The notes: generated by a model not told the origin, from the sequence alone. A DNA stretch of 55,504 bases from Chara braunii (GCA_003427395.1 BFEA01000247.1:1007308-1062811), one strand, 5' to 3'; counted from the stretch's first letter, positions 33,136-45,410 are shown. Program-made: numbers and translations.

Positions 33136-33614
33136 TGTCACAGCCCCTCGTTTGTTGTCCTCTTCTCACTCTCTGCCTACGGTTTACCGGGCAGTTCTAT
33201 TTGACGATATATATATATTTGATTGTGAAAACTATTGGAGAGAGGCAAGAATGTCTTCGAAGGTCTCGGTTAAGGCCCGTGTCCCTGGTTATAACCTTGC
33301 TTGCAGGGTAGAGACATTGGGGCACTTAACGAGAAGTCGGCGTGTGTCTAGGACAATGGGGAGAGGACGGTTGAGAGGGGCGTTGAAACTTATGTTGTAG
33401 TACTTAAGCCAGTATCCCGACCTCCTAGCGTCAGGACAATAGAGATTCATGTTAGAATCCTGATAGCATATAGTTATGTTGGCTACGGATTGATGGAGGC
33501 CTCGAACCTGAGTCTATCGGCTAATCGGATTGGTTCCTTTCTCGTCGACATTTTGGATTATGGATGAATTGATGATAGTTTTTTTTTTCGATTTGGCGAA
33601 ATGGTCCCGTAAGT

Positions 33615-36600
33615 TGTCGGTGCGGATACCCTTACAAGGGTATCCGCCCTGGTTTTTGCAAGCAACAAAAAATAAGTTTGCGCAAGTTTAAGTATACCAC
33701 ACTAGGCGCGACAGTGTCTGTGGTTTACATTGACTGAATGATTGACTAAAATAGGAAGTGTGTGGGCGCGCAGGTTTGAGGCGCGCGCATTTTCTTCGTT
33801 TGATGATGATCAAAGAGCCTGCGTAGTTGCCGGCCAAGGTATTTCTGATTAAACTAGGATTAAAAAGATTATGTCTCTTGATTGATGCACTTGCCTGTGA
33901 CTTGTGCGTATGTACGGAGGACGACATCGACAATAATATGGTTTGGAAAACGTATCGGTAGATCTATGCGTCGTGCAGTATCCGCTTGTTTCGGCGTCCG
34001 TTAAAAACTAGACCCAGCCTTGGGCCTAACACTATCGGTTACGATGTCGGACTTTCATCAAAGGGATTCAGGGGTCGAGGTCGGTGAGCGACGGTGGGAG
34101 TGTAGAAGTGGCGCGAAGGAGACGCGGGGTCGAGGGTCCGACGAGGCTATCTCCTATGGTTTTGCTATCGCGACGCCGGAACTCTTTCCATACCTTATGG
34201 TTTTATTGTCCCCTGAAAGTATTATTTTACTTTTCTTTTTAATTTCATTTTTGTTTGACCTCCTCGAGCAGCGTGTGGTACCGAGATCGATGGTGGTTAA
34301 TGTACATACAGGCCGCTGAGTGATTCCGCCCACGAGGTGGAAGAGACCTCAGTGGCGAGAGTCCTTTGCGGACGTGTCGATCGCAAATCGGTTGTAGGAG
34401 GTTTGACTATGAGCATGCTAGTTGGACCCAAAGGAGGGTGGGTCTTATCCTGGGGCAGTAGCGAGGGGCGGCCTGGAACATGGTGAGGAGGCTGCAACAA
34501 TGTTGCGGAAGGGCTGCGAAGTGCAAGGAAAACCTCCCCACACTTGGTCATCGGAGTTCTCATTTGAATATTTGCTGCTATCACCAAGAACGGCACTAGG
34601 CCCCATTTCACAAAGCCTATGTTGTCGGTTGCGCCGCGAGCCTCGCACCGTCTACCCCGTCGTGATGCCTAGAATCATACCGCTCTCATGCAGGGGCCGC
34701 GCGCGAAGCAACCAGCCACTGATGGGGCTGATGGACTCGGGTAAGTGACTTGTTATACGCGCAGTCGTCGAGGTATCCGAGCTAACGATCAATCGGGCTC
34801 CTACCAGAACCAGGCGGAGAAGGAAGGAGACAAATTACGAAAGGACGGGGTGGTAAGCGGCGAGGGAGTAGGAAGAGAGAAAGAACCTGGACGCGCTTCT
34901 CGCTAGGGTACCTTCGATGTTGAAGATGGCAAAGAGCTTGCGGAGCTCGGTTGGAAGTAGATAACTCGGTCGTTCCTTAGTGAAATCGATCGAACGAAAG
35001 GGTAGAATTGGGATTCTCGACCCGGGCGAAGGGGTTGGTGAGGTTAGAGTTTTAGTTACTGAAGTCTATTTAGAGTTAGTAAGGAAAAGAGCCGCACGGA
35101 GATGAGCGAACAAGCGGGTATGGAGGAGAGAAAAAGTGAGTAGTTCGCCCGATTCTCAACGAAATCGGGCGAACGCAGACTCGATTCTGGGGTTCTGGAA
35201 CCTTGCGAAGCGATTGATGGAGTTAGAATTAGGGGTAAGTGCTTATTGTAGGTGGCAGGACGTTTAGAGGCTGCGCGGTGCATAAGCGGGCATGAGCGGG
35301 AAGGATCCACACCTGGGCTTCCTTCTCGGAGATGATCCATTCTGGTTTGATGGGGCGATTGTCGTTGTTGCTGCATTGATTGTTGCCCATGGCATGCTGC
35401 GTTGTCGCTTCCAGCCTTGGTTGGTGTAGTGCTGGTTTGAAAGGAGCAACGCTCGAGGGAAGATACATTGCGATTGAATGCAACAAGATAGAGGCAGCGT
35501 TCAACAAAATCGGTGTGAGAAACTTGTTTCGAAAGGAAAGGTTCAGGCGACCGTGTTTGCCTACCCGTGGGACCGTAGCCATCGCCCTTGTGAGCGAACT
35601 CGATGTGTGCTCGGATCGGTTTGCGATCACGAAAAAGGTACATGAGAAGGGGAATACTTACCTGCTACGTTGTATTCCCAGATCCGAGTCCAGAAGTCAT
35701 TCTTCTCGAGTACGGGAACAGCGGCAGGGAAGTTGATGTCGAGCGTATCTGTTGATATACTGGCGGAAAATTTCATTCCGAGTCTGCCCGTTTTACCGGT
35801 AGAAGGGGCATAGTTCAATCTCTTTCGTTTCATGGTGACTCGGCGCATGCATCTACACTTCGGGAGTACTCAAGACTGTGCTTACAGATCCTACAAGGCG
35901 GGGGGGACATGTACGAGGTTGTAGCGAGAGTCAGGTGCTTCGAGAGAGAGGGACGGGAATGAGCAGTCGCAACCAGGTGAGGAGCAACAAGAGCACCGAT
36001 AGGTGCAACACGAGAGAGAGGGAACGCCTGCTTGGCTGAGGCCGTGTGCAGAGCCCTGCACCACGATACCTTGCGCCAAACTATAGTTTAACGAAGCTTT
36101 GTCTTCAGAATCTGAGCGTGTGGGTGAACGCTTGTGGTTAGGCATATGCCCTCGAAGTTCAGTTCGTGCTTCTGTGACTTTACCTGTGGACTTCGAGTAA
36201 CAGCCCGACTGTGCAAGTGCTGTTTGTGGCTGCTAATAGGAGTGAACGCATGTAGCCGTGTCGTCACCTGCAACTAATTGAATCGAATGTTGCTGCTGAT
36301 GAACTTCGTGGTTGTTTGTTGTTGACCAACACGGCCATTGCATACTCGTCATGCTTTTGTTGTGTCTCAACTGTATGAACTGAGCTTTGTTGCGCTGTAC
36401 ACTACAACCTTTGATGTGGTTATCATGTGGAGTTTTGGCAGGTGTGGCACTGTGATACATTGGTACATTGCACTGTTGCTGCACACGTGTGGCACGCACA
36501 CAGTATTCAGGCTAAGAGTGGCTACGGTCTCCTCGCGCTTTGCGTAAAGCACAGGGGAAATGGTTGGGCTGTGAACAGGTAGTCTTCATTTAAGACCGGA

Positions 36601-39600
36601 GGACAAGCAAAGTGTCAACAATTAGCAGTTTGGCATTGGATTGACCAAGCTGCTGTGCTTTTTGGCCATCATTGCGGGGCCCTCAGGCGATTAAAGGCAT
36701 CAAGGCCCTCTCCTGCGAGTTGAGTCTGTCCCTCTACTGTATCTCGAGAGTCTAAAACCCCTTCTTCTGCCCTTTTCAAGCTAAGTCTAATCCTCGTTAC
36801 GAGAGGAAGGCGGCAGGCGGGATTGCGACCCGTAGGACCGCAACAAGACTCTATGGGGAGTCAGCCCACCGATAGTGGGAGCTTTGCCGGAACTCAAGAG
36901 GAGTTCTGGAGGCAGGGAAGTGAGAGGTAATCATTCGCTTTCCTTCTATAAACCCTGTTATAACCCCTATTTGTAATTCTTTTTATGTTTGACTCAGTAT
37001 GTTGTTTGCATCACTACTTTGATTTTTAGTTTGACTTTCAGGACACGATTCAGACTTAAGTAAAGAAATGAATCATGCATGTATAATGTTAGTTTCAATT
37101 TTGTTGTCTAACTGAAAGCAGATTGTGGGATTGTATCTGGGGAAACGATGGGAGGAAGGCAGTATTGCTTGTGTCTGCCTAGGTCCATCAAAGACTAGGC
37201 AAGTCTCCATAAGATTTGGGAGACCCAGTGCTATGTTTATTCTTGAGTTGCCAGGAGGACAAGACATGTTTCATAAGTTTGGGTGGTATGGTTGCTCTGA
37301 CTTGCGAGGGCTGTCTGTGGATGACTTTTTGGGGACCAAGCAATGTCTCATAAGTTTGGGTGGCTTAACCTCTTCCTGACTTTTTGGGTTTGAACAAGGG
37401 GGTCTGAGCATGTTCCATAAGTTGGGGTGGCTCAACCTCTTCCTGCCTTACCATTGAGAGAATAAATCGGGCAGAGGACTAGACATATCTCATAAGTTTG
37501 GGTGGTCTTGGTCCAATGCCATGCGCATGCTGGAACCAAAAGGTTATAACTTGGCTATATTTTACTACTACTTTACCTATGAAAAAGCTAGTCAGACACT
37601 GTCCCATAAGATTGGGTGGTCTGACTATAGCTTATCACAACTGAAGAGAGTATTAATTAAGAATAACTTTGTGGTAAGAAGAGGCAGTGTTAACCTCGAG
37701 CTAAGATGATCGGTTCAGTCATATGCTACCTTAAAAGATTAAGTGCAAATTATATATAACTTAGATAAACAGTTCAGGGCGACTAGGATGGACAACATAG
37801 TCATATGCCCAAGGAAGAGAAAAGTTGTAGTGCCATCTATTTGTGTATACTTAATGGCTGAGTTAGACATTGTTCCATAAGTTTGGGTGGTTTAGCTTTA
37901 CACCTTATGTAAGTTGAGTATCAGGGACAAATCAGTGAAAGACTATGGACTATTGTTTGACAAGGTTGACTTGGGGCTGGTGAGAGTACTTACCTTTGTG
38001 GTTTGACCTTGCATGTGGCTGAGTGAGACTACTACTTAGTCTAAGTTTGAGTTTGACAGGTAGTTGCTTTAGTTGCTCGTTACGTGCTAGAGCTATAGGA
38101 GTTTGTTCAATTTTGGCATTTTCTGAGCTAAGTTTTTTCTTAGGTCATTTCTCGCATTTTCTGGGATCAGTTCTTAAACTTGGCTTTGCTTAAATCTTGG
38201 TAAGCTACTTCCCCTACGGGAAGCGTTGCCGAAATTTTTACAAAACCAAGGAGTTAGTCATATTTTGGCTCTTGAAAATTTAAGTTTGTTTAAATTTTAT
38301 GTATGGCTTAGTAAAAATCTGAAAAGTTTTTTTTTTTATAAAAGGCTTGTTGCCCAAATTTTTGCTAAATCAGAGAGTTAAACAAAATTGAAACTTAGGA
38401 AGTCAAAGTTATTTTTAGACTTAAACTTAGCTTGGTATAAATTTTGGAAAGCTACTTTTTCTACGAGAAGCGCAACCAAATTTCTACAAAACTAAGGAGG
38501 GAGTTAGTTATATTTTATGTTGGCTGAACTCAAACATTACTTTGAGTTCCTATCTGACTTATTATAAATATGGGAAGTATACTTTTTTAAGGGAGATGCT
38601 GCCCAAATTTTTACTAGTTAAGGGAGTTAGACAAAACTTGACTTTTTAGAAGTAGATATTGTCTCAGTTTTCATATTTGAGCTAATATAAATTCGAAAAA
38701 GACATTTTTTCTACGGGAAGCGGTGCCGAAATTTTCTTAGTTTATAGGAATTGGATTTTACTTTTGACCGGTGGTGATATTGGCAATCCACCCTGTAAGG
38801 GGGAGATTATGTCAAAGATCTTCCTTTTCTTGGGGCATTACCGTAAGGGTAAACTTAGGTTACTTAACAGACAATATCGAGTAAGGATGTGTTATGGAGA
38901 TTTATACCCCATACATTGATGATCTAGGTTGGGCATTGGCCTGTCTTATGGTACAGGTCCTTTCGATCGTTTTAATTCAGGATTTGGACTAGTTTTAGCT
39001 TGATCCTACAAGGATGATGTTCTGTTACCACTAGTAACAGGTCGGTTGCCGATTCGTCGGTCTACGACTATACTTCAATCCATACTCAATACTCGACCGA
39101 AAAGGTTTTAGCCCTTGTGGTTTCTATTGTTTTGTTAAGGTTTTCAACCGGACTTTTATTGAATGACCATTGAACGAAGGTGCCAAGTATTTATTTTTGA
39201 AAGGTTGAACAAAGGTTGGGGCTTGCATGGCTAAAGCAAGGGGTATGAGTATAGAAAGTGGTTGAAGTTGCCCCGTGTAGTGCGTGGACTTTTGTTGATT
39301 TTTTGATGTGATTGCAGGTATGTTTTGTGGTTCAAACTTTGGATTTGACTGCTTGCGATCACGTACATATGTATGGCTGAGAGGAGTCCCATTGTGATTG
39401 TGAGAAGTGATTGTCATATCTTTATTCCCATATATATATGTATATATATATATATATATAGGTTTGAATGTTTGCGGGTCCTAAGGAGCCCACGCTTAAG
39501 GGTTTAATTGGGGTCGAAATTGAGAAAGGAATGGAAACTCCCTCCCTTTACTGTTGTTTGCTTCTTATAGATTTCTTAAGCAGACGTCGGTCTTAAACCT

Positions 39601-40504
39601 GGATTCAAGGTCCTTGTCCATGACATCCCAGGTTGTAGACTCCGCGTGGAAGGGATCACCCCCCCGCGCAGAGCCTATTTGCCCTGTGCATCGGGACACT
39701 CAACCTAAGGGTCGAAGGTGCCCCGGGGGCCGAATGACTGTTTTTCAGCCGTGCAATATCGTGAAGGGGTTGACCTTCACGATACTTCGAGTATGACACT
39801 TGAGTGTCATAAGCGGTACTCGGATCCACGAGGGACCACTTGATGATGGGCACTACATAGTATGCCATCATTGCGACTGCTTGCGTATTCATGCATTGTT
39901 AATCGATATGGGAAGGCCCAACGTCCGCGCGGTTTTTTTATTGAGTCTCTCTCGCGTCGCCTATCTGATTTCCGTGTCGGAAGGTTATGAGATGGATACA
40001 AAAGGGACTAGGAGTGTTGTTGTGTTGTTTGTTTTGTGTCGTTCTGTATGTGTGTGTGTTGTGGTGTAAGCGTGGTAAGTGGGATGCGTCCTAGTCGACC
40101 GACGACGAGTCACGCTTGGGACATCAACTCCCCAGTGCGTCGGTTCGCGCGTGGGTCCAACAGAGGCATGATACCGCGCGTGCCCCATATGCTACAGCGA
40201 ACGAGAAACGCCCTCGGCTGGTCCACCTCTGCGATTGCAACTGATTAACTTTCGTATTGTGGACTGGTAGCTCGGCGGGGATACCCCCACCGAAGGGAGG
40301 TGATAACTCTCGCAAGGTGGAGGTAAGTTGTACCTCGCATTGGCCCTATCCTGTCGTAGGGGCTCGCGAGAGGTATGGTTGGCGCACTCGGCCGGAGCGG
40401 CTTGCGGAAGCTCCATGTGTATCGCGATGAGGATGAGACCAACTCCTGCGTGACACGGCCGGGAGGGTCCCGCCGTGCTTGGTGCGGGACCGATGCACTC
40501 AACA
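33615..40504 (+). repeat. Giant retrotransposon, 3' LTR (6,890 bp)
   Basis: Begins TGTCGGTGC and ends CTCAACA; the last 17 bases align to the end of the 5' LTR (GACCGATxxxCTCxACA). It lacks both TTAA-type insertions and so preserves their sites. Sequence after 40504 (GCTCCAGCC...TTGCACACCG...ATGAGG) matches LTR B reversed and therefore belongs to the host chromovirus LTR. Flanks of the whole element are ATCGC on the left and ACGCT on the right, not a clean 5-bp duplication, though the two overlap when shifted by one base. A (TA)n tract lies near 39430-39462. Confidence 0.92.
37190..37897 (+). repeat. Hairpin array with constant loop (3' LTR copy)
   Basis: Seven sites, in register with the 5' LTR. 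The best is 37589-37627, TAGTCAGAC/GTCTGACTA (9 bp), around a 21-nt loop; it is the site destroyed in the 5' LTR. At 37861-37897 the stem reads AGTTAGAC/GTTTAGCT: compared with AGCTAGAC/GTCTAGCT in the 5' LTR, all eight pairs remain, two as G-T. Site 4 gains a pair here (TGAGC/GCTCA). Sites 1-3 have partly lost pairing. Confidence 0.85.
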
Positions 40505-41162
40505 ACGCTGCTCCAGCCAGCGCTAACCAGTGTGTTGCCAAACTTGCACACCGACAATGAGGCTGGGCTCTTCGCCCGGCCTGGAGATATAACGACCCAC
40601 TTGCTTCTTGGGTGGTGACTTCCAGGCCTCTTGGCCTTTCAAGCAACCGATACCTCCTCCGAATGATCATTGCAGACTCTGATATTCCCCGTACAGGCCA
40701 TAGACTCAGAGTGGTTGGACTGGTACTCGCCTAGACCTAGCCTACAACTACTGCACCTTTAAAAATGCCAACTTTGTCCTCTTCTGCTCGGCCTCGAGTG
40801 CCCGACACATCTACCTCTACAGGGTGTGGTACCGACCTACGTACTCTTTTAGTGTTTCCGAGTGCTTCAAGTGTTGCGGGCCTCTTTCCCCGCCCCTCGA
40901 GTGTTTTCCCTGCTGCAGTCCTCAATGTCACGGCCACAGGTAAGTACCGGCCCTGAGGGCCTAATGAACGAACAAGTGCCCTTGCGGGTCATACGCACAC
41001 CCAAGCCGATAAACACTCAGACATACATGCAGACCAGCAAGCGTGCACACACACAGACTTAAAGAACTCAGTAGCAAGCGGGAAACTTGGCAAGGCATTC
41101 AATCCATGAGCAAAACTCAGAAATCAGCTGTGTCTCAGTCCGTGTTTGGTCAGGTCATCACA
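40505..41162 (-). repeat. Chromovirus A 3' LTR, proximal half
   Basis: On the minus strand the LTR starts at 41162 with TGTGATGACCTGACC (LTR B starts TGTAATGACCCGCC), directly after a polypurine tract. Shared landmarks with LTR B include TGGCCACAGGTAAGTACCGGCCCT read on the plus side (split here at 20 bases), CTCGGCC and AGATATA. It stops at 40505 and resumes at 18317. The two halves total 1,282 bp against 1,359 bp for LTR B. Confidence 0.85.
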
Positions 41163-41180
41163 CTACCCCCCCCTAAGAGC
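41163..41180 (-). other. Polypurine tract of chromovirus A
   Basis: The minus strand reads GCTCTTAGGGGGGGGTAG immediately before the LTR start. Element B has the matching CTTGAGAGGGGGGTAG before its LTR. Such tracts prime plus-strand DNA synthesis. Confidence 0.8.
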
Positions 41181-41205
41181 GAGGTCCCTTCGAGCGAGTA
41201 ACTCG

Positions 41206-43436
41206 TTATGAGTCCTTGACAAGCGCATCATAAGCAAACAAAGCAAAGAGATTTCGAGAGTACTCCGTCGCAGTGAGCTTTGCTGAGATTTTTGGTACAA
41301 CATTGGAGGCGATTTGTCGCTCGTAGGCTTTAACAACGCAAGGTGCGCTGCGCAACAACTCCTTCTTGGAGATCCAGTAGAGATCGTTCAATGGATGATA
41401 CGAAAGTGAACCTGGTAGTATCTGTTACGTCCCTTCCCTACGCGTTGTTTGATTCTATCGAGCTGATGACCGTCATTGATTGCACGAGGAATCATGTCTT
41501 CACGGTAATTGAAGGACTTAGCATCACGGTGGATATACAATTTTGATGCATGAAAGATGGGGTATGTGCGTAGATGAGGCGGCACTACAACAGTGTATGA
41601 GGGGCCAAACCCATCGTTGCCAATCACATCCAGAACTTCCCACGGACCATAATAGAGCGGGAGAAGTTTGCGTGACACTCCCTCTTCTTATGAGAATTCA
41701 GACATTTTGACCCAGGCATAACTTCCCACTTTAATATCTGAAGGTTGGAGCTTCTTGTTTGCATTGATGGATCATTGCGTGCTGTTGCTTGGTCATTGTT
41801 GCGATGGCAACTTTGAGCAAGCGATCGTACTTGGCATTGGAGCCAGGCCTGCTGGGTGTCAAACCAGCTAGCTGTTCAGGGAATAAGTAGGAGAGCGGAT
41901 TATGAATCTACCAACCGTAATGCAACCTGTTTGGCGTCATGCCGATGGAAGAATGGATGGAGTTGTTGTACAACCCCTTGACGAAATACAACTCTTCATC
42001 CCACGTTTCCTGATCCAGAATGATTAAAGCGCGGAGAAGTTGGAACACAGTCTGGTTGATCTCCTCAACCAAACCGTTGGGTTCGGGATGTCAGCCAGAT
42101 GTCATGCATAGTTTGAAGCCAGGGAGTTGAAGCGTGGGTCCCGATCACTCACAAGAGTTTCCGGGGTTCTGAACTGCAGAATGTACTTCTGTTCGAACTC
42201 GCGGATCACCAATTTGGGTGGGGCATGAGATGGCAAAGGAATCAAATTTAGGAATTTAGAGAAGAGGTCAACAATCGCCATCACTTGCGAATAACCGTTC
42301 TTACTTACCTGTCCCATGTTAGTGAAGTTGATAGAGATAGACTCCCCAGGACCATCGAGAATGGGAAGGGGTGTAAGTAGCCCCATGGGCTTTTGTCTGG
42401 ATGGTTTGATCCGTGAACAGACTTGACACTCAATCACAAACTTTTCGGCAGATCCTTTCATACCAGGCCAATCAAACTGTCTCAATAGGTTTCTATATGT
42501 TTTTGCGATCCCGAAGTGTCCGCTCTGGCCGTGAGCCAAGTCCACGAAGTGTGTGCGGAGAGGCTCGTGGTTGGGTAGACACAAATGGTTGTTCTTTCCA
42601 TAGCGTCGGAAAACCAGTCCTCCATGTTCGTGAAAATCATGCTGACTGCTGGGGTCTCCCTGCAAGTGCTCAAGGATGGGACTAAGGTCCGGGTCCTTGG
42701 CAGTGTGCTCTATGATCTCCTCCAATTTCTTTCGGAGGTCGTAGGAATTAACAAGGCAAGTCGTGTACTCAGGGTGGCGAGACAACGCATCAGCAACTCG
42801 ATTATAACAACCCTTTTTGTGCCTCAGTTCAAAGTAAAAAATATCGATCTCATGGAACCAGCGAAGTAATGTAGGGGATAAGGTGGTTTGATCTTTGATC
42901 CACTTCAAAGTCTCATGATATGAGAACACTTTGAAGTGGCGTCCCAAAAGATAGTGCTTCCAATGGTCCAAAGTCGTACGCAAAGCACAGAGCTCGCGCA
43001 TGTCGGTGGAAGTAGCTACCTTTTCGCTGGGCATGTTTGTTGTACTACTCGAGCGGCCGCAAGCCATCGCCGTTATCTTGTTGCAGCACTGCACCAATCC
43101 CATACTGGCTAGCCTCTGTAGTAACTACGAATGTTAGTTTGGAAAATCTGCAATGCGGAGTACATGGTAACTTAGAAAAACCTCTTTCAAGGCTTGAAAT
43201 GCGGTCTCAAATGTTGCATCCCACGCGTAAGGTACGTTCTTACTTGTTAATCGGGACAACGGGCGAGCAACAATAGAGAATCGGGGCACAAACTTTTGAT
43301 AGTATGATGCGAGACCAAGGAAAGAATGCAGTTCGCGGATGTTCGCGGGTTGAGGCCAGTCACGTATGACCTCAACCTTGGTTGCCTTAGGCTCTAGGCT
43401 TGCATCAGACAACCGATGCCAACGATAGATAAACAC
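41206..43436 (-). pseudogene. Chromovirus A pol: end of RT, RNase H, integrase, chromodomain-like tail
   Basis: Order on the minus strand. 43436-43134: RT thumb (VEVIRDWPQPANIRELHSFL, FLGLASYYQKFVPRFS). 43103-42102 (333 codons): RNase H ending YNRVADALSRHP; the H2C2 zinc-binding domain (HGQSGHFG, CQVCSRIKPS); then the integrase core with GESISINFTNMG, where the first catalytic Asp is Asn, and VSDRDPRF with the second Asp. 42100-41680 continues with stops (LSYLFPEQLAGLTP). 41678-41206: RKLLPLYYGPWEVLDV and HASKL, then a chromodomain-like DRIKQRVGKGRNRYYQVHF and YWISKKELL. Integrase would insert the element and the tail may guide it to chromatin. RT is cut at 43436 by another LTR. Several frameshifts; inactive. 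Confidence 0.9.
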
Positions 43437-43440
43437 TATT

Positions 43441-43959
43441 TGTTATGGACTCAGCCAAGGCTCGATCCCTGGTCCGTGGGTTACCACCCGCCAGGCTGTA
43501 TTTTTGAGTCTCTGATCTCCGGATCCTGACTGTTCGCGCCCTCTGCAATTGGCGCCCGTTCTCAAATCCCTCCTCTGGCACTTTCGGATTTCGATACTTG
43601 GCGCCATCCGGCATTCTGGCCGCCAGCCTCAGACCTTCGATTTTCAGTGCAGCCCCGAGGCAAACTGCACTTTTGCCCTTAGACTCAACTTGAGTCCGGT
43701 ACTTAAGACCGGACTTGAGCTGAGTTCGGGGATTCAGTTTTCGGCCTCGGTGCTTGTGCTTCGGTGTGACTTGCTGCAACATTGTGTACGGAACCAAGAT
43801 TGCGACTTTGTGACTTTGCGACTTTGCCACTTTGCCACTTTGTGTCTGCATCCTTCTAGTCGTGTCGAGTCCTTGTCGAGTTGAGTGAGTGTGTGTGTGT
43901 GCTCTCACTCCCTCCCTCTCTCTTCCTCGACCTCGCTGCTCTACCTCCGCCTCGTCACA
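43441..43959 (+). repeat. Probable 5' LTR of element D
   Basis: Starts TGTTATGGACTC exactly where the RT frame of chromovirus A stops, and ends CGTCACA just before an initiator-tRNA-type primer site. Length 519 bp with TG and CA termini. No second copy was found in the window, so identity rests on the termini, the primer site and the disrupted RT. The 5 bases before it are CTATT. Confidence 0.6.
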
Positions 43960-43960
43960 C

Positions 43961-43973
43961 TGGTATCGGAGCA
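43961..43973 (+). other. Primer-binding site of element D, tRNA-iMet type
   Basis: TGGTATCGGAGCA, two changes from the standard TGGTATCAGAGCC, one base after the LTR end. Confidence 0.6.
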
Positions 43974-44679
43974 GCTTCGGCCCTCCTTCCCGCCCTGATT
44001 CATCATCATCGCCGCCGACCTTGTCGTCGTTGTTGCCACGCCACCATCGACCTCGTCGCCGTCGTCGCCACGTCATCATCGTCGCTGTCGACCTCGTCGT
44101 CCTCGCTGCCACGTCATCGTCACCCCCGCCGCTGCCATCGCTGACGTGCAGGTTACTTACCAGAAAAAAAATATTTTTCTTTCTTTTTGTTCTCTCTTCT
44201 TACTCGTTCCTTTTCCTTCTCCCTCCTCGTCTACGCCATCGTTTTCCCTTTCTTCCTCCTTATCATTGTCGTCGTCCTCGTCCTTTCCTCCCCTTCCCCC
44301 TCTTTCTTCCCCGTTTCCGACCCCTATTCCCCTGTCCGATCCCCCGCACATTCTTTGCCACCTTCCCCCCTCGCCCTTGTACTTTCTTGCGCGACTGACG
44401 TCATCCCCCCGCGCTCACCCCCCGTGCGATCCTCTCCTTCTCCCGACTCCCCCACCTCCCCTCCTCGAAGATGTCGTAGCAACACCGCTTCAGAGTCTCC
44501 TCCTGTTGACCATTCATGAGACCATCCTCCTCCAACTCCCAGATGATCTGCATCATGGTCCTCGTCACGTCCCGAAACGGCGGGTTCGATGTCGCCGGGG
44601 CCCAACGGCCATCTCGCCGGAGAGAGAGAGAGAGAGAGAGGCAGCGAAGTCGCCGGGGCCCAACGGCCATCTCGCCGGT

Positions 44680-44753
<74 letters not shown>

Positions 44754-44907
44754 CCCCGCGCCCCCACCCCTGATCCCAACCAGGACCAGCTTCCCTCGAT
44801 ATCCTCCTTCCCATGCCCAACCCGCATGCGATCCCCCGAGTCTGCTTCCCCCCGAGTCTGCTTCCCCCCCTCGCCCCTGTGCGACTTTCCCCCCTACGTT
44901 CCCCCCC

Positions 44908-44938
<31 letters not shown>

Positions 44939-45410
44939 TCCCCGTGCAAACCTTTTCTTTATCCTACCCATCACGCTACCACCCAATCACTCATAGATCC
45001 TCATTTAGCCCTTATTTATTATTCATTTTTCTTATTCATTTGAAATTCTTGTAAATTTGCAAATACTTAATTAATTACCTTTTTCGACATTTCTTTTCCA
45101 AAATATTTTCTTTTTCGAAACTTTTGCAAATATGTAGAATTCGTTATTCTTTCTCGACATTTCTCCCTCGAAATTCGAAATAATTTTAATTAATTCTTTT
45201 TTTGAAATTTTTGTAATTCGAAAAGATTTCAGAATTAATTAAAATCTCTTTCGACATTTCCCTTTCGTAATCCGAAAACCTTCCTAATTAATTATTTCTC
45301 AAAATTTTTGTAATTCAAAAATATTTTTAAATTAATCACCCTCTTTCCCTTTTCGCAATTCGAATTAATTCTTTTTCGACATTTCTTTGAAATTCGAACC
45401 TATGCAAGGA
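43974..45410 (+). other. Low-complexity leader of element D, no gene seen
   Basis: C/T-rich sequence with trinucleotide-like runs. A 30-base block (GTCGCCGGGGCCCAACGGCC and onward) occurs twice, at about 44591-44620 and 44650-44680, once before a (GA)n tract (44621-44641) and once before a long (TC)n tract (about 44683-44751); GA and TC tracts could pair. (CAT)n lies at 44911-44938. Open frames here are compositional and overlap on both strands. Confidence 0.5.
45055..45405. repeat. AT-rich degenerate tandem repeat
   Basis: Four to five imperfect units of roughly 70-90 bases, each with TTTCGACATTTC, a TTCGAAA or TTGTAATTC word and TTAATTAAT. The unit length varies. Confidence 0.6.

Larger units (their letters stand above)
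31341..33614 (+). other. Giant element 3' internal non-coding region
   Basis: About 2.3 kb between the truncated pol and the 3' LTR. No RNase H or integrase motif on either strand. It holds a 65-bp duplication (31909-32038), a hammerhead-like core (33103-33130) and T-rich stretches. I could not find a convincing polypurine tract right before the LTR; the last 40 bases include a run of T and then GGCGAAATGGTCCCGTAAGT. Confidence 0.7.

Noticed and set aside
40505-40556. End of the giant 3' LTR at CACACCGACA, giving an 8-bp inverted terminus
   Set aside because: This segment aligns with LTR B reversed and so belongs to the host chromovirus LTR; the end at 40504 matches the 5' LTR end before the primer site.
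44146-45054. 302-codon Ser/Pro/Leu-rich frame
   Set aside because: C/T-rich low complexity and (TC)n keep several frames open on both strands.
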